From the NCBI GenBank assembly GCA_947503305.1, contig CANNDF010000005.1, positions 372,001 to 436,000 of the forward strand: a stretch of DNA of 64,000 nt, given 5' to 3'. How positions within the stretch are numbered: the stretch's first letter is position 1; each line of letters starts with the position of its first letter. Shown in pieces: positions 56,739 through 64,000 of this stretch. The notes beneath the pieces were generated by a model. That model was given only the letters and a program-made list of their open reading frames with translations, did not search any database and was not told the origin of the DNA. The position numbers and the translations under genes were made by a program. This DNA is from an uncultured Dokdonia sp. (lineage in GTDB: Bacteria; Bacteroidota; Bacteroidia; Flavobacteriales; Flavobacteriaceae).

Positions 56739-57155
56739 GTGCGTAAACTGTTTTATACATTAGTATTTGTTACTTTTTTTTCTTGTACCTCATCTCCGGA
56801 AGCGCAACTACAATATATTGATGGATATTGGGAGATTGTCTCTGTGCGTTTTCCAGATGATACGCAACGTACATTTTCTATGAGTCAGAATATTGATTTT
56901 TTTGAAATAAATGATAACCTTACTGGTGTACGTAAAAAAGTGCAACCTGATCTTTTGGGGAGTTTCACAACTTCTCAATCTTCAGAAAATATAAATGCAA
57001 TTATCAAAGATAACATCCTGAAATTACAGTATTCAACAGCATTTGACAACTGGCATGAGACCGTTATAAAAGCAACAGCAAAGGAGCTTGTTCTCCTCAA
57101 TGAAAATGGAAATACATATACCTATAGAAGGTATGAACCTATACTTAGTAACTAA
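56739..57155 (+). CDS. Small lipoprotein, lipocalin-like
   Basis: Signal peptide with lipobox FFSC, so anchored at the membrane. A GTG at 56739 (MRKLFYTLVF) gives the best signal; a TTG 30 nt upstream would add a non-hydrophobic leader. The mature part (LQYIDGYWEIVSVRFPDD, then alternating beta strands to NTYTYRRYEP) looks like a small lipocalin or DUF4488-type barrel, common in Flavobacteria. It lies 41 nt after recF and immediately before the DUF721 gene. The function is unknown. Confidence 0.72.
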   Translation: MRKLFYTLVFVTFFSCTSSPEAQLQYIDGYWEIVSVRFPDDTQRTFSMSQNIDFFEINDNLTGVRKKVQPDLLGSFTTSQSSENINAIIKDNILKLQYSTAFDNWHETVIKATAKELVLLNENGNTYTYRRYEPILSN

Positions 57156-57449
57156 ATGGCTAAACGCAATACAGATCCTATCCCAATAAGTGATGCTTTA
57201 GGAGAGTTTGTAGAAAAAAACAAACTCCAAAAAGGAATTGACAAAATCAATGTAGAAGACGCTTGGTATGCGCTTAATCCTGCTTTTAAAACATATACAA
57301 CCTCTATACGTTTACAAAGAGACACTTTACTGGTCAATTTAAGTTCTTCAGTCTTCAGAGAGGAACTCAGTTATGGTAAAGAAAAAATCAGAGCACGACT
57401 TAATGAAGAATTAGGACGCGAAATTGTAAAAAAACTAGTCCTTAGATAA
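57156..57449 (+). CDS. DUF721 (DciA-like) protein
   Basis: A 97-aa cytoplasmic protein with the DUF721 pattern: ISDALGEFVEKNKLQKGIDKINVEDAW, the central strand SIRLQRDTLLVNLSSSVFREELSYGKEKIRARLNEELG and final VVKKLVLR-like end. DciA proteins load the replicative helicase in bacteria lacking DnaC, and occur beside recF/dnaN/gyrB. That function is established for the family but not for this protein. A terminator follows. Confidence 0.85.
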   Translation: MAKRNTDPIPISDALGEFVEKNKLQKGIDKINVEDAWYALNPAFKTYTTSIRLQRDTLLVNLSSSVFREELSYGKEKIRARLNEELGREIVKKLVLR

Positions 57450-57484
57450 CTACGTATTATAGATACTAGTGATCTATTCATAAT

Positions 57485-57516
57485 AAAAAACGCTATCAGT
57501 ACTGATAGCGTTTTTT
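57485..57516. terminator. Bidirectional terminator between DUF721 gene and ndk
   Basis: Perfect 32-bp inverted repeat (AAAAAACGCTATCAGT and its complement with no spacer). It serves the plus-strand DUF721 gene and the minus-strand ndk. Confidence 0.93.
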
Positions 57517-57537
57517 ATTATGGTATGTTTTTGAGAT

Positions 57538-57957
57538 TTAAAACATCTCTCTTCCAGAAAAATGGAAAGCGCCTTCAATAGCAGCGTTTTCATCACTATC
57601 ACTTCCGTGAACAGCGTTTTCTCCTACAGAAGTAGCATATAAAGCTCTTATTGTTCCTTCGGCAGCATCGGCTGGGTTTGTTGCTCCTATCAAAGTACGA
57701 AAATCTGCTACTGCATTTTCTTTTTCCAGGATTGCAGCGACAATAGGTCCGCGAGTCATAAACTCAACAAGCTCTCCAAAAAATGGACGCTCATTGTGTA
57801 CCGCATAAAACGCTTCGGCATCTGCCTTTGTCATTTGTGTAAATTTCATTGCTACAATACGAAAACCGCTTGCAGTAATTTTTTCTAAGATTGCTCCGAT
57901 GTGTCCATTCTCAACGCCATCAGGCTTAATCATTGTAAATGTTCTATTTGTTGCCAT
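57538..57957 (-). CDS. ndk: Nucleoside diphosphate kinase
   Basis: Transfers phosphate between nucleoside di- and triphosphates. 139 aa, with [35 protein letters not shown] and the active-site motif [12 protein letters not shown] (phosphorylated His). All catalytic residues are present. It has its own promoter region and converges with the recF block at a bidirectional terminator. Confidence 0.96.
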   Translation of the reverse strand: MATNRTFTMIKPDGVENGHIGAILEKITASGFRIVAMKFTQMTKADAEAFYAVHNERPFFGELVEFMTRGPIVAAILEKENAVADFRTLIGATNPADAAEGTIRALYATSVGENAVHGSDSDENAAIEGAFHFSGREMF

Positions 57958-58054
57958 AGTTGTATAATATTCTCAAATCGGTGAGAATTGTTAGTATTTA
58001 ATATTAGTCTTTAGTGTGCTTTTATAAAAGTATACTTCGTGCACAATTTGGGCG

Positions 58055-58062
58055 CAAAAATA
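58055..58062 (-). promoter_or_regulatory. Probable -7 box of ndk
   Basis: Minus-strand TATTTTTG, a full consensus match, 97 nt before the ndk start; no -33 TTG at the ideal distance. Confidence 0.4.
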
Positions 58063-58181
58063 ACGCTTTTCTACATTATGTAAAGATTAAGTTTCCCCTA
58101 TTTACATTATTGTATATCATTTCTTAAATTATTGATAATGCTTATGATAAGAAATAGTCATAAATTGTATCTTAGCCCCTT

Positions 58182-59198
58182 ATGAATTCTAGTGATATAA
58201 AGGCAGTACATAAATTACTTGCTACTCCAAAATCTATCGTAATCGTACCCCATAAAAACCCTGATGGGGATGCTATGGGAAGTACACTGGCGTTATGTAG
58301 ATACCTCAATATAAATGGCCATAAGGCTCTTGTGATTGCCCCTAATGAAAGTCCGCATTTTTTAAAATGGCTACCAGGACACGAAGATGTAATGGTATAC
58401 AGCGCTTTCGCGAAAGCGGCCGACGAAAAAATTATGGGTGCAGATCTTATATTTACACTAGATTTTAATGATTTATCCAGAACAGGAGAAATGGAAGAAT
58501 CCCTCTCCAAAGCAGAAGGGGATTTCATTATGATTGACCACCATCAACAACCTTCTGATTATGCGGTAGTCACCTATAGTGATACGACCATGAGTAGTAC
58601 GTGTGAGATGGTATATCATTTTCTAGATGCTATAGACACAACTTCTCAAATAGATGCCGCTATGGCTACCTGCCTCTATACGGGAATTATGACGGATACA
58701 GGGTCATTTAGATTCCGTTCTACTACTTCAATTACACATAAAGTAGTGTCACAACTTATCGTGTCTGGAGCAGATAATGCAGCTATTCATGAAAATATTT
58801 ATGACACCAATCGTTTTTCTAAACTACAATTACTAGGTGTTGCACTTAAAAACTTACATATACTACCTGAATATAGAACCGTATATATATCCCTTTCTCA
58901 AAAAGAACTTGATGACCATCAGTTTCAAAAAGGAGATACTGAGGGTTTTGTAAACTATGGACTTTCATTAGAAGGGATAATTTTTGCTGTTATTTTTATT
59001 GAAAACAAAGCAGATAATATTATAAAAATGTCATTGCGATCCAAAGGGGATTTTTCTGTAAACAACTTTGCAAGAACTCATTACAATGGTGGCGGGCATA
59101 CAAACGCTGCAGGTGGAAAAAGTGATATGTCACTTCGTAAAACCATCGCTGAATTTATTAGTATATTACCCGAATACAAAAGCCAATTGGAAGGATGA
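58182..59198 (+). CDS. nrnA: DHH/DHHA1 phosphoesterase (NrnA-type oligoribonuclease/pAp phosphatase)
   Basis: Degrades short RNA oligonucleotides and/or pAp. DHH family motifs: PHKNPDGDAMGS (motif I), DFNDL (II), MIDHHQQPSD (III), TGIMTDTGSFRF (IV), and C-terminal DHHA1 GGGHTNAAGGK. 338 aa matches the family. gldI starts inside its stop (ATGA overlap). One copy of the palindrome encodes AFAKA near residue 77. Confidence 0.92.
   Translation: MNSSDIKAVHKLLATPKSIVIVPHKNPDGDAMGSTLALCRYLNINGHKALVIAPNESPHFLKWLPGHEDVMVYSAFAKAADEKIMGADLIFTLDFNDLSRTGEMEESLSKAEGDFIMIDHHQQPSDYAVVTYSDTTMSSTCEMVYHFLDAIDTTSQIDAAMATCLYTGIMTDTGSFRFRSTTSITHKVVSQLIVSGADNAAIHENIYDTNRFSKLQLLGVALKNLHILPEYRTVYISLSQKELDDHQFQKGDTEGFVNYGLSLEGIIFAVIFIENKADNIIKMSLRSKGDFSVNNFARTHYNGGGHTNAAGGKSDMSLRKTIAEFISILPEYKSQLEG
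58404..58417. repeat. Palindrome GCTTTCGCGAAAGC, copy 9 (in nrnA)
   Basis: Exact, 16 bp with flanks; read as AFAKA. Confidence 0.95.
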
Positions 59199-59746
59199 GA
59201 AAATTAGTTATAGTAATTCTATTTATATGTAGTGCTATTGCTTGTAAAAGCCCTGAGGCCAGACGTCCTGTATCCCAACAATCTGGTTCGTATGTAACCG
59301 AATCTATTGCCCGTAATAAAGAACTTATTGCACAAGAAGAAGCGGTTATCCAAAAACTTATAGAAAAAGACAGTACACATATCTATTATAATTCTGATAG
59401 TGGATTCTGGTATACCTATGTAAAACAAGACACACTTACTACGCGAACCCCTGTAGTAGGAGATCTTGTAAATTTCATCTATGACATTAAAACCTTATCA
59501 GGAACTCCTATATTAACGACCGAAGATATAGGGAGTCAAGTCACTCAAATAGATCAAAGCAATCAAGAATTGATTTCTGGTATACGAGATGGACTTAAAT
59601 TAATAAAAGAAGGTGAGACCATTACATTTTTATTCCCTTCGCATAAAGCCTATGGTTATTATGGCCTAGAAGATAAAATAGGAAGTAATCTGCCTATACA
59701 ATCTACAGTCACTTTATTAAAAATTAAAGATAACAAACCAAAATAA
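59195..59746 (+). CDS. gldI: Gliding-motility-associated FKBP-type PPIase lipoprotein
   Basis: Lipoprotein with lipobox AIAC (about C17) followed by a helical linker and an FKBP-like domain (GDLVNFIYDIKTLSGTPI, LISGIRDGLKLIKEGETITFLFPSHKAYGYYG, SNLPIQSTVTLLKI). It matches GldI, required for gliding and T9SS function in Flavobacteriaceae that have it, presumably as a periplasmic folding catalyst. It overlaps nrnA by 4 nt and is followed 16 nt later by another PPIase, forming a small folding operon. Confidence 0.88.
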   Translation: MRKLVIVILFICSAIACKSPEARRPVSQQSGSYVTESIARNKELIAQEEAVIQKLIEKDSTHIYYNSDSGFWYTYVKQDTLTTRTPVVGDLVNFIYDIKTLSGTPILTTEDIGSQVTQIDQSNQELISGIRDGLKLIKEGETITFLFPSHKAYGYYGLEDKIGSNLPIQSTVTLLKIKDNKPK

Positions 59747-59762
59747 AAGTAAATTTTAACCC

Positions 59763-60923
59763 ATGAAAAAAATACATATGTTATTTATTGCAGTTCTTTT
59801 TTCATTACTATCATGTAATGATAAATACCCTGATTTAGAAGACGGACTTTACGCAGAAATTGTTACCGATAAAGGTACAATCGTTGCTGAGTTATATTAT
59901 GAAGATGCCCCAGCTACTGTTGCAAATTTTGTTGCCCTTTCAGAAGGAGTACATCCTATGGCAGATAGCATTTATGCTGGGAAGCCTTTTTATAATGGAT
60001 TAAAATTCCATAGAATTATAAAGGATTTTATGATTCAAGGTGGAGATCCTAATGGTAATGGAAGTGGAAACCCTGGTTATAAATTTCATGATGAATTTTC
60101 TCCTACGAGAAAGCATGACAAAGCGGGTGTTTTATCGATGGCAAACTCTGGCTATGAAACCAATGGAAGTCAATTCTTTATTACACATAAGCCTACACCA
60201 CACTTAGACGGATATGATCAGGATGGTAATATAAAAGATTGTCCAAATCCAAGAGTGAGTTGTCATACAGTATGGGGACAAGTAGTTGTGGGGTTAGAAG
60301 TCATAGACGCTATTACTGCTGTAGAAATGCTAGATCCACGTGCTGGTAAGCCTAAAGGAGATGTTTTTATACAACAAGTAAGTATTATCCGTAAAGGGTC
60401 TAATGCACGAAAATTTGATGCACCAGCCGTATTTACGCAAGAACTTGCAAAACATGAAGAAAAGAAAGCAGCAGCAGCAGCAGAACGTGCAAAACAATTT
60501 GCGGCTATAAAAGCTGAATTTGATAGTAAAATGGCAAAAGCAGAAACCTTGGATAGCGGGCTTCAAATATTCTGGAATAAAAAAGGAGAAGGTCCACAAC
60601 CTGAAATAGGACAAAGCATAAAAGCAGATTATGCAGGTTATTTTTCTAGTGGAGAGCTTTTTGACACTAGTATTAAAAGTGTAGCTCAAAGCCAGAATAA
60701 AGTAAACCCTCGTGCTCCTTACCAGCCTATGATAAGAGAGTATAGCCCAGATGTCGCTCTTATTGCAGGGTTTAAAGAAGGCTTATTAAAAATGAAAGTA
60801 GGAGATAAAGTTACTCTTTTCATTCCTTCACATTTAGGGTACGGCCCTCAAGGATTTAGAGGTGTGATCCCTCCTAATGAAGATTTGATTTTTGAAATAG
60901 AACTTCTGGAAATAATAAACTAG
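59763..60923 (+). CDS. Cyclophilin-FKBP fusion peptidyl-prolyl isomerase lipoprotein
   Basis: A 386-aa lipoprotein (lipobox LLSC, C18) joining two different PPIase folds: a cyclophilin domain (about 28-215; KFHRIIKDFMIQGGDPNGNGSG, GSQFFITHKPTPHLDG, HTVWGQVV) and an FKBP domain (about 280-386; YAGYFSSGELFDTSI, GFKEGLLKMKVGDKVTLFIPSHLGYG, VIPPNEDLIFEIELLEI), linked by an alanine/lysine helical stretch (HEEKKAAAAAERAKQ). Both domains keep core motifs. It probably assists folding of exported proteins alongside GldI. A terminator follows. Confidence 0.92.
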   Translation: MKKIHMLFIAVLFSLLSCNDKYPDLEDGLYAEIVTDKGTIVAELYYEDAPATVANFVALSEGVHPMADSIYAGKPFYNGLKFHRIIKDFMIQGGDPNGNGSGNPGYKFHDEFSPTRKHDKAGVLSMANSGYETNGSQFFITHKPTPHLDGYDQDGNIKDCPNPRVSCHTVWGQVVVGLEVIDAITAVEMLDPRAGKPKGDVFIQQVSIIRKGSNARKFDAPAVFTQELAKHEEKKAAAAAERAKQFAAIKAEFDSKMAKAETLDSGLQIFWNKKGEGPQPEIGQSIKADYAGYFSSGELFDTSIKSVAQSQNKVNPRAPYQPMIREYSPDVALIAGFKEGLLKMKVGDKVTLFIPSHLGYGPQGFRGVIPPNEDLIFEIELLEIIN

Positions 60924-60946
60924 TTACTAGATCATACTAGTAGTAT

Positions 60947-60976
60947 AAAGGCAGTAGAGTATCTACTGCCTTTTTT
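60947..60976 (+). terminator. Terminator after the PPIase fusion gene
   Basis: AAAGGCAGTAGA with complement, 3-nt loop, six T. Confidence 0.9.
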
Positions 60977-61163
60977 ATTTTTAAAGCCTGACACTACTAA
61001 CTCTTTTGATTTTTTAATTAAAAATTATTGCAAATCAGAATGACTAAGACTGGTCAATTAAATAATCATTAACTTAACCTGTATAACGAACAACTATATA
61101 AAATCATTGACATTATATTGACAAAGGATCGTTGTAATTTAATGAGATACTAAGACCAGAAAT

Positions 61164-61709
61164 ATGACAAAGAAAATCAACCTTAAATATATTTTAATCC
61201 TCTTTATAGCTGTCCTTTTGAGTTGCTTTTTTCATGAATTTGCCCATTGGATTACTGGAGAACTATTAGGAAATAAAATGTCAATGTCATTCAATGGTGC
61301 ATCTCCCATCTCGGGAGAATATAAACATAAATGGAATGCAAATATTATAACCATTTCAGCTCCAATATTCACAATTCTTCAAGCAATTGTGTTTTATTTT
61401 ATCGTAAACAAAACTAAAAACATTAATCTTTACCCATTTTTATTCTTCCCTTTTGTTTATCGCTTTTTTGCTGGTATTGCCAATGTGTTTGGTCCCAATG
61501 ATGAAGGTAGATTTGGGATGTCATTTGGACTTGGGTTATATACAGTTTCAATCCTTTTTAGTAGCCTCCTTTTATTTTTAATTATAAAGTTTTCTATAAA
61601 AAATAAAATAGGCCTGAAATTTAATGTAATCACATTCTTTCTTTGTGCAATCTCGTTATTATTGATAGTTTTTATGGATCAGTATTTCAAAATAAAAATA
61701 ATTAGGTAA
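61164..61709 (+). CDS. Small membrane protein with HExxH zinc-protease motif
   Basis: A 181-aa protein with about five transmembrane helices. The motif HEFAHW lies in the first helix (FFHEFAHWITG), as in site-2-type (M50) and related membrane metalloproteases, and NVFGPNDEGRFGMSFGLG in the third or fourth helix contains a possible third ligand Asp/Glu. The protein is too short for a full M50 protease with PDZ domain. The role is unknown. It precedes a lipoprotein gene by 5 nt. Confidence 0.68.
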   Translation: MTKKINLKYILILFIAVLLSCFFHEFAHWITGELLGNKMSMSFNGASPISGEYKHKWNANIITISAPIFTILQAIVFYFIVNKTKNINLYPFLFFPFVYRFFAGIANVFGPNDEGRFGMSFGLGLYTVSILFSSLLLFLIIKFSIKNKIGLKFNVITFFLCAISLLLIVFMDQYFKIKIIR

Positions 61710-61714
61710 ATAAA

Positions 61715-62518
61715 ATGGACGTAAAAAACACATTCCTGCTATGTATCTTACTTATCATCATAGGGTGTAAAGAATATAAACATCAGGAACCTAAAAAAGA
61801 AGAGGCACTAGAGATCGTTCAATCCGAAAGAATTCCAGACAATTATGTTGATTGGGTAAATGCAATAAATAGTGACAATAGTGATGCACTCCAAAACTCG
61901 TATGCTACAAATGCTATTAAAATCATCTCTGTAGATAGCATAATCCATAGTTCTTCACAAATTGCTGATTATTATATATCCCTTAAAAAAAATATTACCT
62001 CCATAACATCCATATTTAAAGTTGAGGCAAACAGGGAGAGAGGTATTACCTATGAAATAGTTAAGTATAAAACCGATGCTCATAAAGAGTTTGTTCAATT
62101 AGTAATATGGAGTACAGAAAATGAAAAAATACTTAGAAGTTTTGAGTTTACTGAGACTAGCGATTTAGTTTCCAATACCATAGATACAACTGAGATTTCC
62201 AAGAGACGAAAATTATGGATGGAACTTTGTAATGCCCATGATGCCAAAAACCTTGTCAATCAACTCTATAGTGTCAACACGATGTACTTTAATCATAAAC
62301 CCATTGTAAAAGGGAGGAAAAACTTGATTAAGGAATATAGCTATATGAATTCTACAAATTACAGCTTACAGTTACACCCAACAAAATTAGAAGTAGTAAA
62401 TGACAATTTTGTATTTGAGATTGGACAATGTCGCGGGAGTTATAATGGAAAATATATTCTAATATGGAAAAAAGACGCGGATGGTAATTGGAATATATAT
62501 ATTGATTCCAATATTTAA
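61715..62518 (+). CDS. Lipoprotein with two NTF2/SnoaL-like domains
   Basis: A 267-aa lipoprotein (lipobox IIGC). After a charged linker there are two regions with the helix-helix-beta layout of NTF2-like/DUF4440 folds: the first around YVDWVNAINSDNSDALQNSYATNAIKII (about 45-135), the second around KRRKLWMELCNAHDAKNLVNQLYSVNTMYF (about 165-267). Such domains bind small ligands or act as simple enzymes. No specific function can be assigned. It is the second gene of a two-gene unit with the HExxH membrane protein. Confidence 0.66.
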   Translation: MDVKNTFLLCILLIIIGCKEYKHQEPKKEEALEIVQSERIPDNYVDWVNAINSDNSDALQNSYATNAIKIISVDSIIHSSSQIADYYISLKKNITSITSIFKVEANRERGITYEIVKYKTDAHKEFVQLVIWSTENEKILRSFEFTETSDLVSNTIDTTEISKRRKLWMELCNAHDAKNLVNQLYSVNTMYFNHKPIVKGRKNLIKEYSYMNSTNYSLQLHPTKLEVVNDNFVFEIGQCRGSYNGKYILIWKKDADGNWNIYIDSNI

Positions 62519-62554
62519 GCATATCAATAAAAACCATTACTAAAGACCTTCTTT

Positions 62555-62578
62555 AAAAAAAGCTTATGCTTATTTTTT
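62555..62578. terminator. Probable bidirectional terminator at the pepD stop
   Basis: AAAAAAAGC-TTAT-GCTTATTTTTT. Short 4-bp GC-containing stem with A/T extension (one mismatch); it overlaps the pepD stop codon and lies downstream of the lipoprotein gene on the other strand. Confidence 0.45.
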
Positions 62579-64000
62579 AGGAATATCTTTTAATATTTCA
62601 AGCACAAATTCCCAATATTTTTTGGCAGAAGATATACTTGCGCGTTCATCTGGAGAGTGTGCTCCTTTAATTGTAGGCCCAAAAGAAATCATATCCATAT
62701 CTGGATAATTCTGACCTAATATCCCACATTCCAATCCTGCATGGCAAGCAGCAACCAGAGGTGCTTCTTGGTTTAATTTTTTATACTTTTCTACGAGTAC
62801 TTTCAAAATAGGGCTCTTCATATTTGGTGCCCAGCCAGGGTAATCTCCAGAAAGTGTTACTTCACAACCTGATAGTTCAAAACTAGCTCGTAAGGCATTT
62901 GCTAGATCTATTTTTGAGCTCTCTACAGAGGATCTTGTAAGACATCCTATCTTAATCTTTCCCTCTTTGACTATTATCTTTGCAATATTATTAGAAGTCT
63001 CCACCAGATCCTGTATATCAGGACTCATACGGTAAACTCCATTATGAGCAGTATATATAGAATTTATAAACCCTTCCTGAACTCCTAATTCCATAACCTT
63101 TGCTGGTAGTGATGCCTCTGACAATACAATCTCTAATTCAGGCTCTATAGTTTCAAATTCTTTTTTGATAGTAGCTGTTAATAAGCCAAATTCATAGACA
63201 AAAGCCTCTTGATGTATTTTGTCTATTACTATCGAAGCAAAACTTTCTCTAGGAATAGCATTACGTAAACTTCCTCCATCAATTTCTGCAATACGCATCC
63301 CAAAGTTCTCAAAACCATTGTATAATAAACGGTTCATCAGTTTATTGGCATTACCTAGTCCTTTATGGATATCCATCCCTGAATGCCCTCCTTGTAATCC
63401 TCTGAGCGCAATCTGGTAGCCTACCTTTCCTTCTTCTACCTGCTCTTCGACATAGGTTCTGATAGCAGTTACATCTACCCCGCCAGCACATCCTACTCCT
63501 ATCTCATCATCTTCTTCTGTATCTAGATTTAATAAAATATCACCTTTGAGAATTCCCCCTTTAAGACCCATAGCACCTGTCATTCCGGTTTCTTCATCTA
63601 TAGTAAAAAGGGCTTCTATTGCTGGGTGCACTATACTATCACTCTCTAATACTGCCATAATAGTAGCTACTCCCAAACCATTATCTGCGCCTAGAGTCGT
63701 ACCTCTTGCACGTACCCAATCACCATCTATATACATATCGATACCTTGTGTATCAAAATCAAAAGTAGTGTCCGTATTTTTTTGATGCACCATATCCAAA
63801 TGTGATTGCATTACAACCATTTTACGATCTTCCATCCCTGGAGAAGCTGGTTTTCTAATGATCACATTTCCTACTTCATCTTCGATTGTTTCTAACTGTA
63901 GACGTGTACCGAAATCTTTTATAAACTGAATCACACGCTCTTCCTTCTTAGAAGGACGGGGTACTGCATTTAGATCGGAAAAATGATTCCAAAGCGCTTT
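62570..64000 (-). CDS. pepD: Aminoacyl-histidine dipeptidase (M20), 5' partial
   Basis: Zinc dipeptidase of the M20 family that cleaves Xaa-His and other dipeptides. The frame is open to the right edge (KALWNHFSDLNAVPRPSK), so about the first ten residues are missing; an internal GTG at 63934 is not the start. Ligands and catalytic residues: SHLDMVH (His/Asp), GADNGLG (bridging Asp), DEETGMTGAM (catalytic Glu and ligand Glu), NLDTEEDDE (Asp) and FGPTIKGAHSPDER (final His). The dimerisation lid lies between. The full protein would be near 485 aa. Confidence 0.93.
   Translation of the reverse strand, partial: KALWNHFSDLNAVPRPSKKEERVIQFIKDFGTRLQLETIEDEVGNVIIRKPASPGMEDRKMVVMQSHLDMVHQKNTDTTFDFDTQGIDMYIDGDWVRARGTTLGADNGLGVATIMAVLESDSIVHPAIEALFTIDEETGMTGAMGLKGGILKGDILLNLDTEEDDEIGVGCAGGVDVTAIRTYVEEQVEEGKVGYQIALRGLQGGHSGMDIHKGLGNANKLMNRLLYNGFENFGMRIAEIDGGSLRNAIPRESFASIVIDKIHQEAFVYEFGLLTATIKKEFETIEPELEIVLSEASLPAKVMELGVQEGFINSIYTAHNGVYRMSPDIQDLVETSNNIAKIIVKEGKIKIGCLTRSSVESSKIDLANALRASFELSGCEVTLSGDYPGWAPNMKSPILKVLVEKYKKLNQEAPLVAACHAGLECGILGQNYPDMDMISFGPTIKGAHSPDERASISSAKKYWEFVLEILKDIPKK

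Overview
The window is AT-rich chromosomal DNA from a member of Bacteroidota, almost certainly a marine Flavobacteriaceae. The evidence is the gene content: GldI, type IX secretion (T9SS) C-terminal sorting domains, a TonB receptor followed by DUF4249 lipoproteins, the menaquinone genes menA/menC/menE, monomeric NADP-isocitrate dehydrogenase, WbqC and archaeal-type ProS. Promoters also fit the Bacteroidota pattern TTG-N19-TAnnTTTG, and there are few Shine-Dalgarno sequences. The genus is not certain; a Dokdonia-like organism is a guess. Both edges cut genes: a PLD-like protein on the left and PepD on the right.

Layout. 1-3.3 kb: PLD/zinc-ribbon protein (partial), an exported M24 peptidase, and two exported proteins of unknown role. 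3.4-7.5 kb (minus): menA-menC-CPBP protease-menE. 7.5-9.8 kb: GH13 lipoprotein and an FMN reductase. 9.8-20 kb: an accessory-looking block with a 1061-aa secreted protein of about 44 short repeats, a TPR histidine kinase facing a LytTR response regulator, a T9SS cargo protein with a perfect acidic minisatellite, and a small TPR protein. 20-23 kb: FadL-like outer membrane protein and a low-complexity lipoprotein. 23-28.5 kb: proS, two tRNA-Glu, rpsT, rplS, an unassigned structured RNA, and icd. 28.5-32.8 kb: TonB receptor and two DUF4249 paralogues. 32.8-37.9 kb: udk, divIC-like gene, both methylmalonyl-CoA mutase subunits around a small lipoprotein. 37.9-43.9 kb: T9SS esterase, M16 peptidase, outer membrane barrel. 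44-49.2 kb: parA-parB-DUF5683-dapB-lepB-wbqC. 49.2-55.5 kb (minus): nuclease-like protein, two rhomboids, mutL, small membrane protein, ribH, TPR membrane protein. 55.6-61 kb: recF, lipoprotein, DUF721, ndk (minus), nrnA, gldI, cyclophilin-FKBP fusion. 61-64 kb: membrane HExxH protein, lipoprotein, pepD (partial).

Three observations stand out. (1) A near-identical direct-repeat element (CCAAATAATTATT, about 8 nt, CCATTTAATAATT) lies upstream of three genes flanking the LytTR regulator, each time exactly 29 nt before a -7-like box, which suggests a local two-component regulon for surface proteins. (2) The gap between rplS and icd holds an apparently independent, multi-domain structured RNA ending in a strong terminator that I cannot match to a known class. 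(3) The 14-bp palindrome GCTTTCGCGAAAGC occurs nine times exactly, plus one variant; all six copies inside genes are read in the same phase and encode AFAKA.
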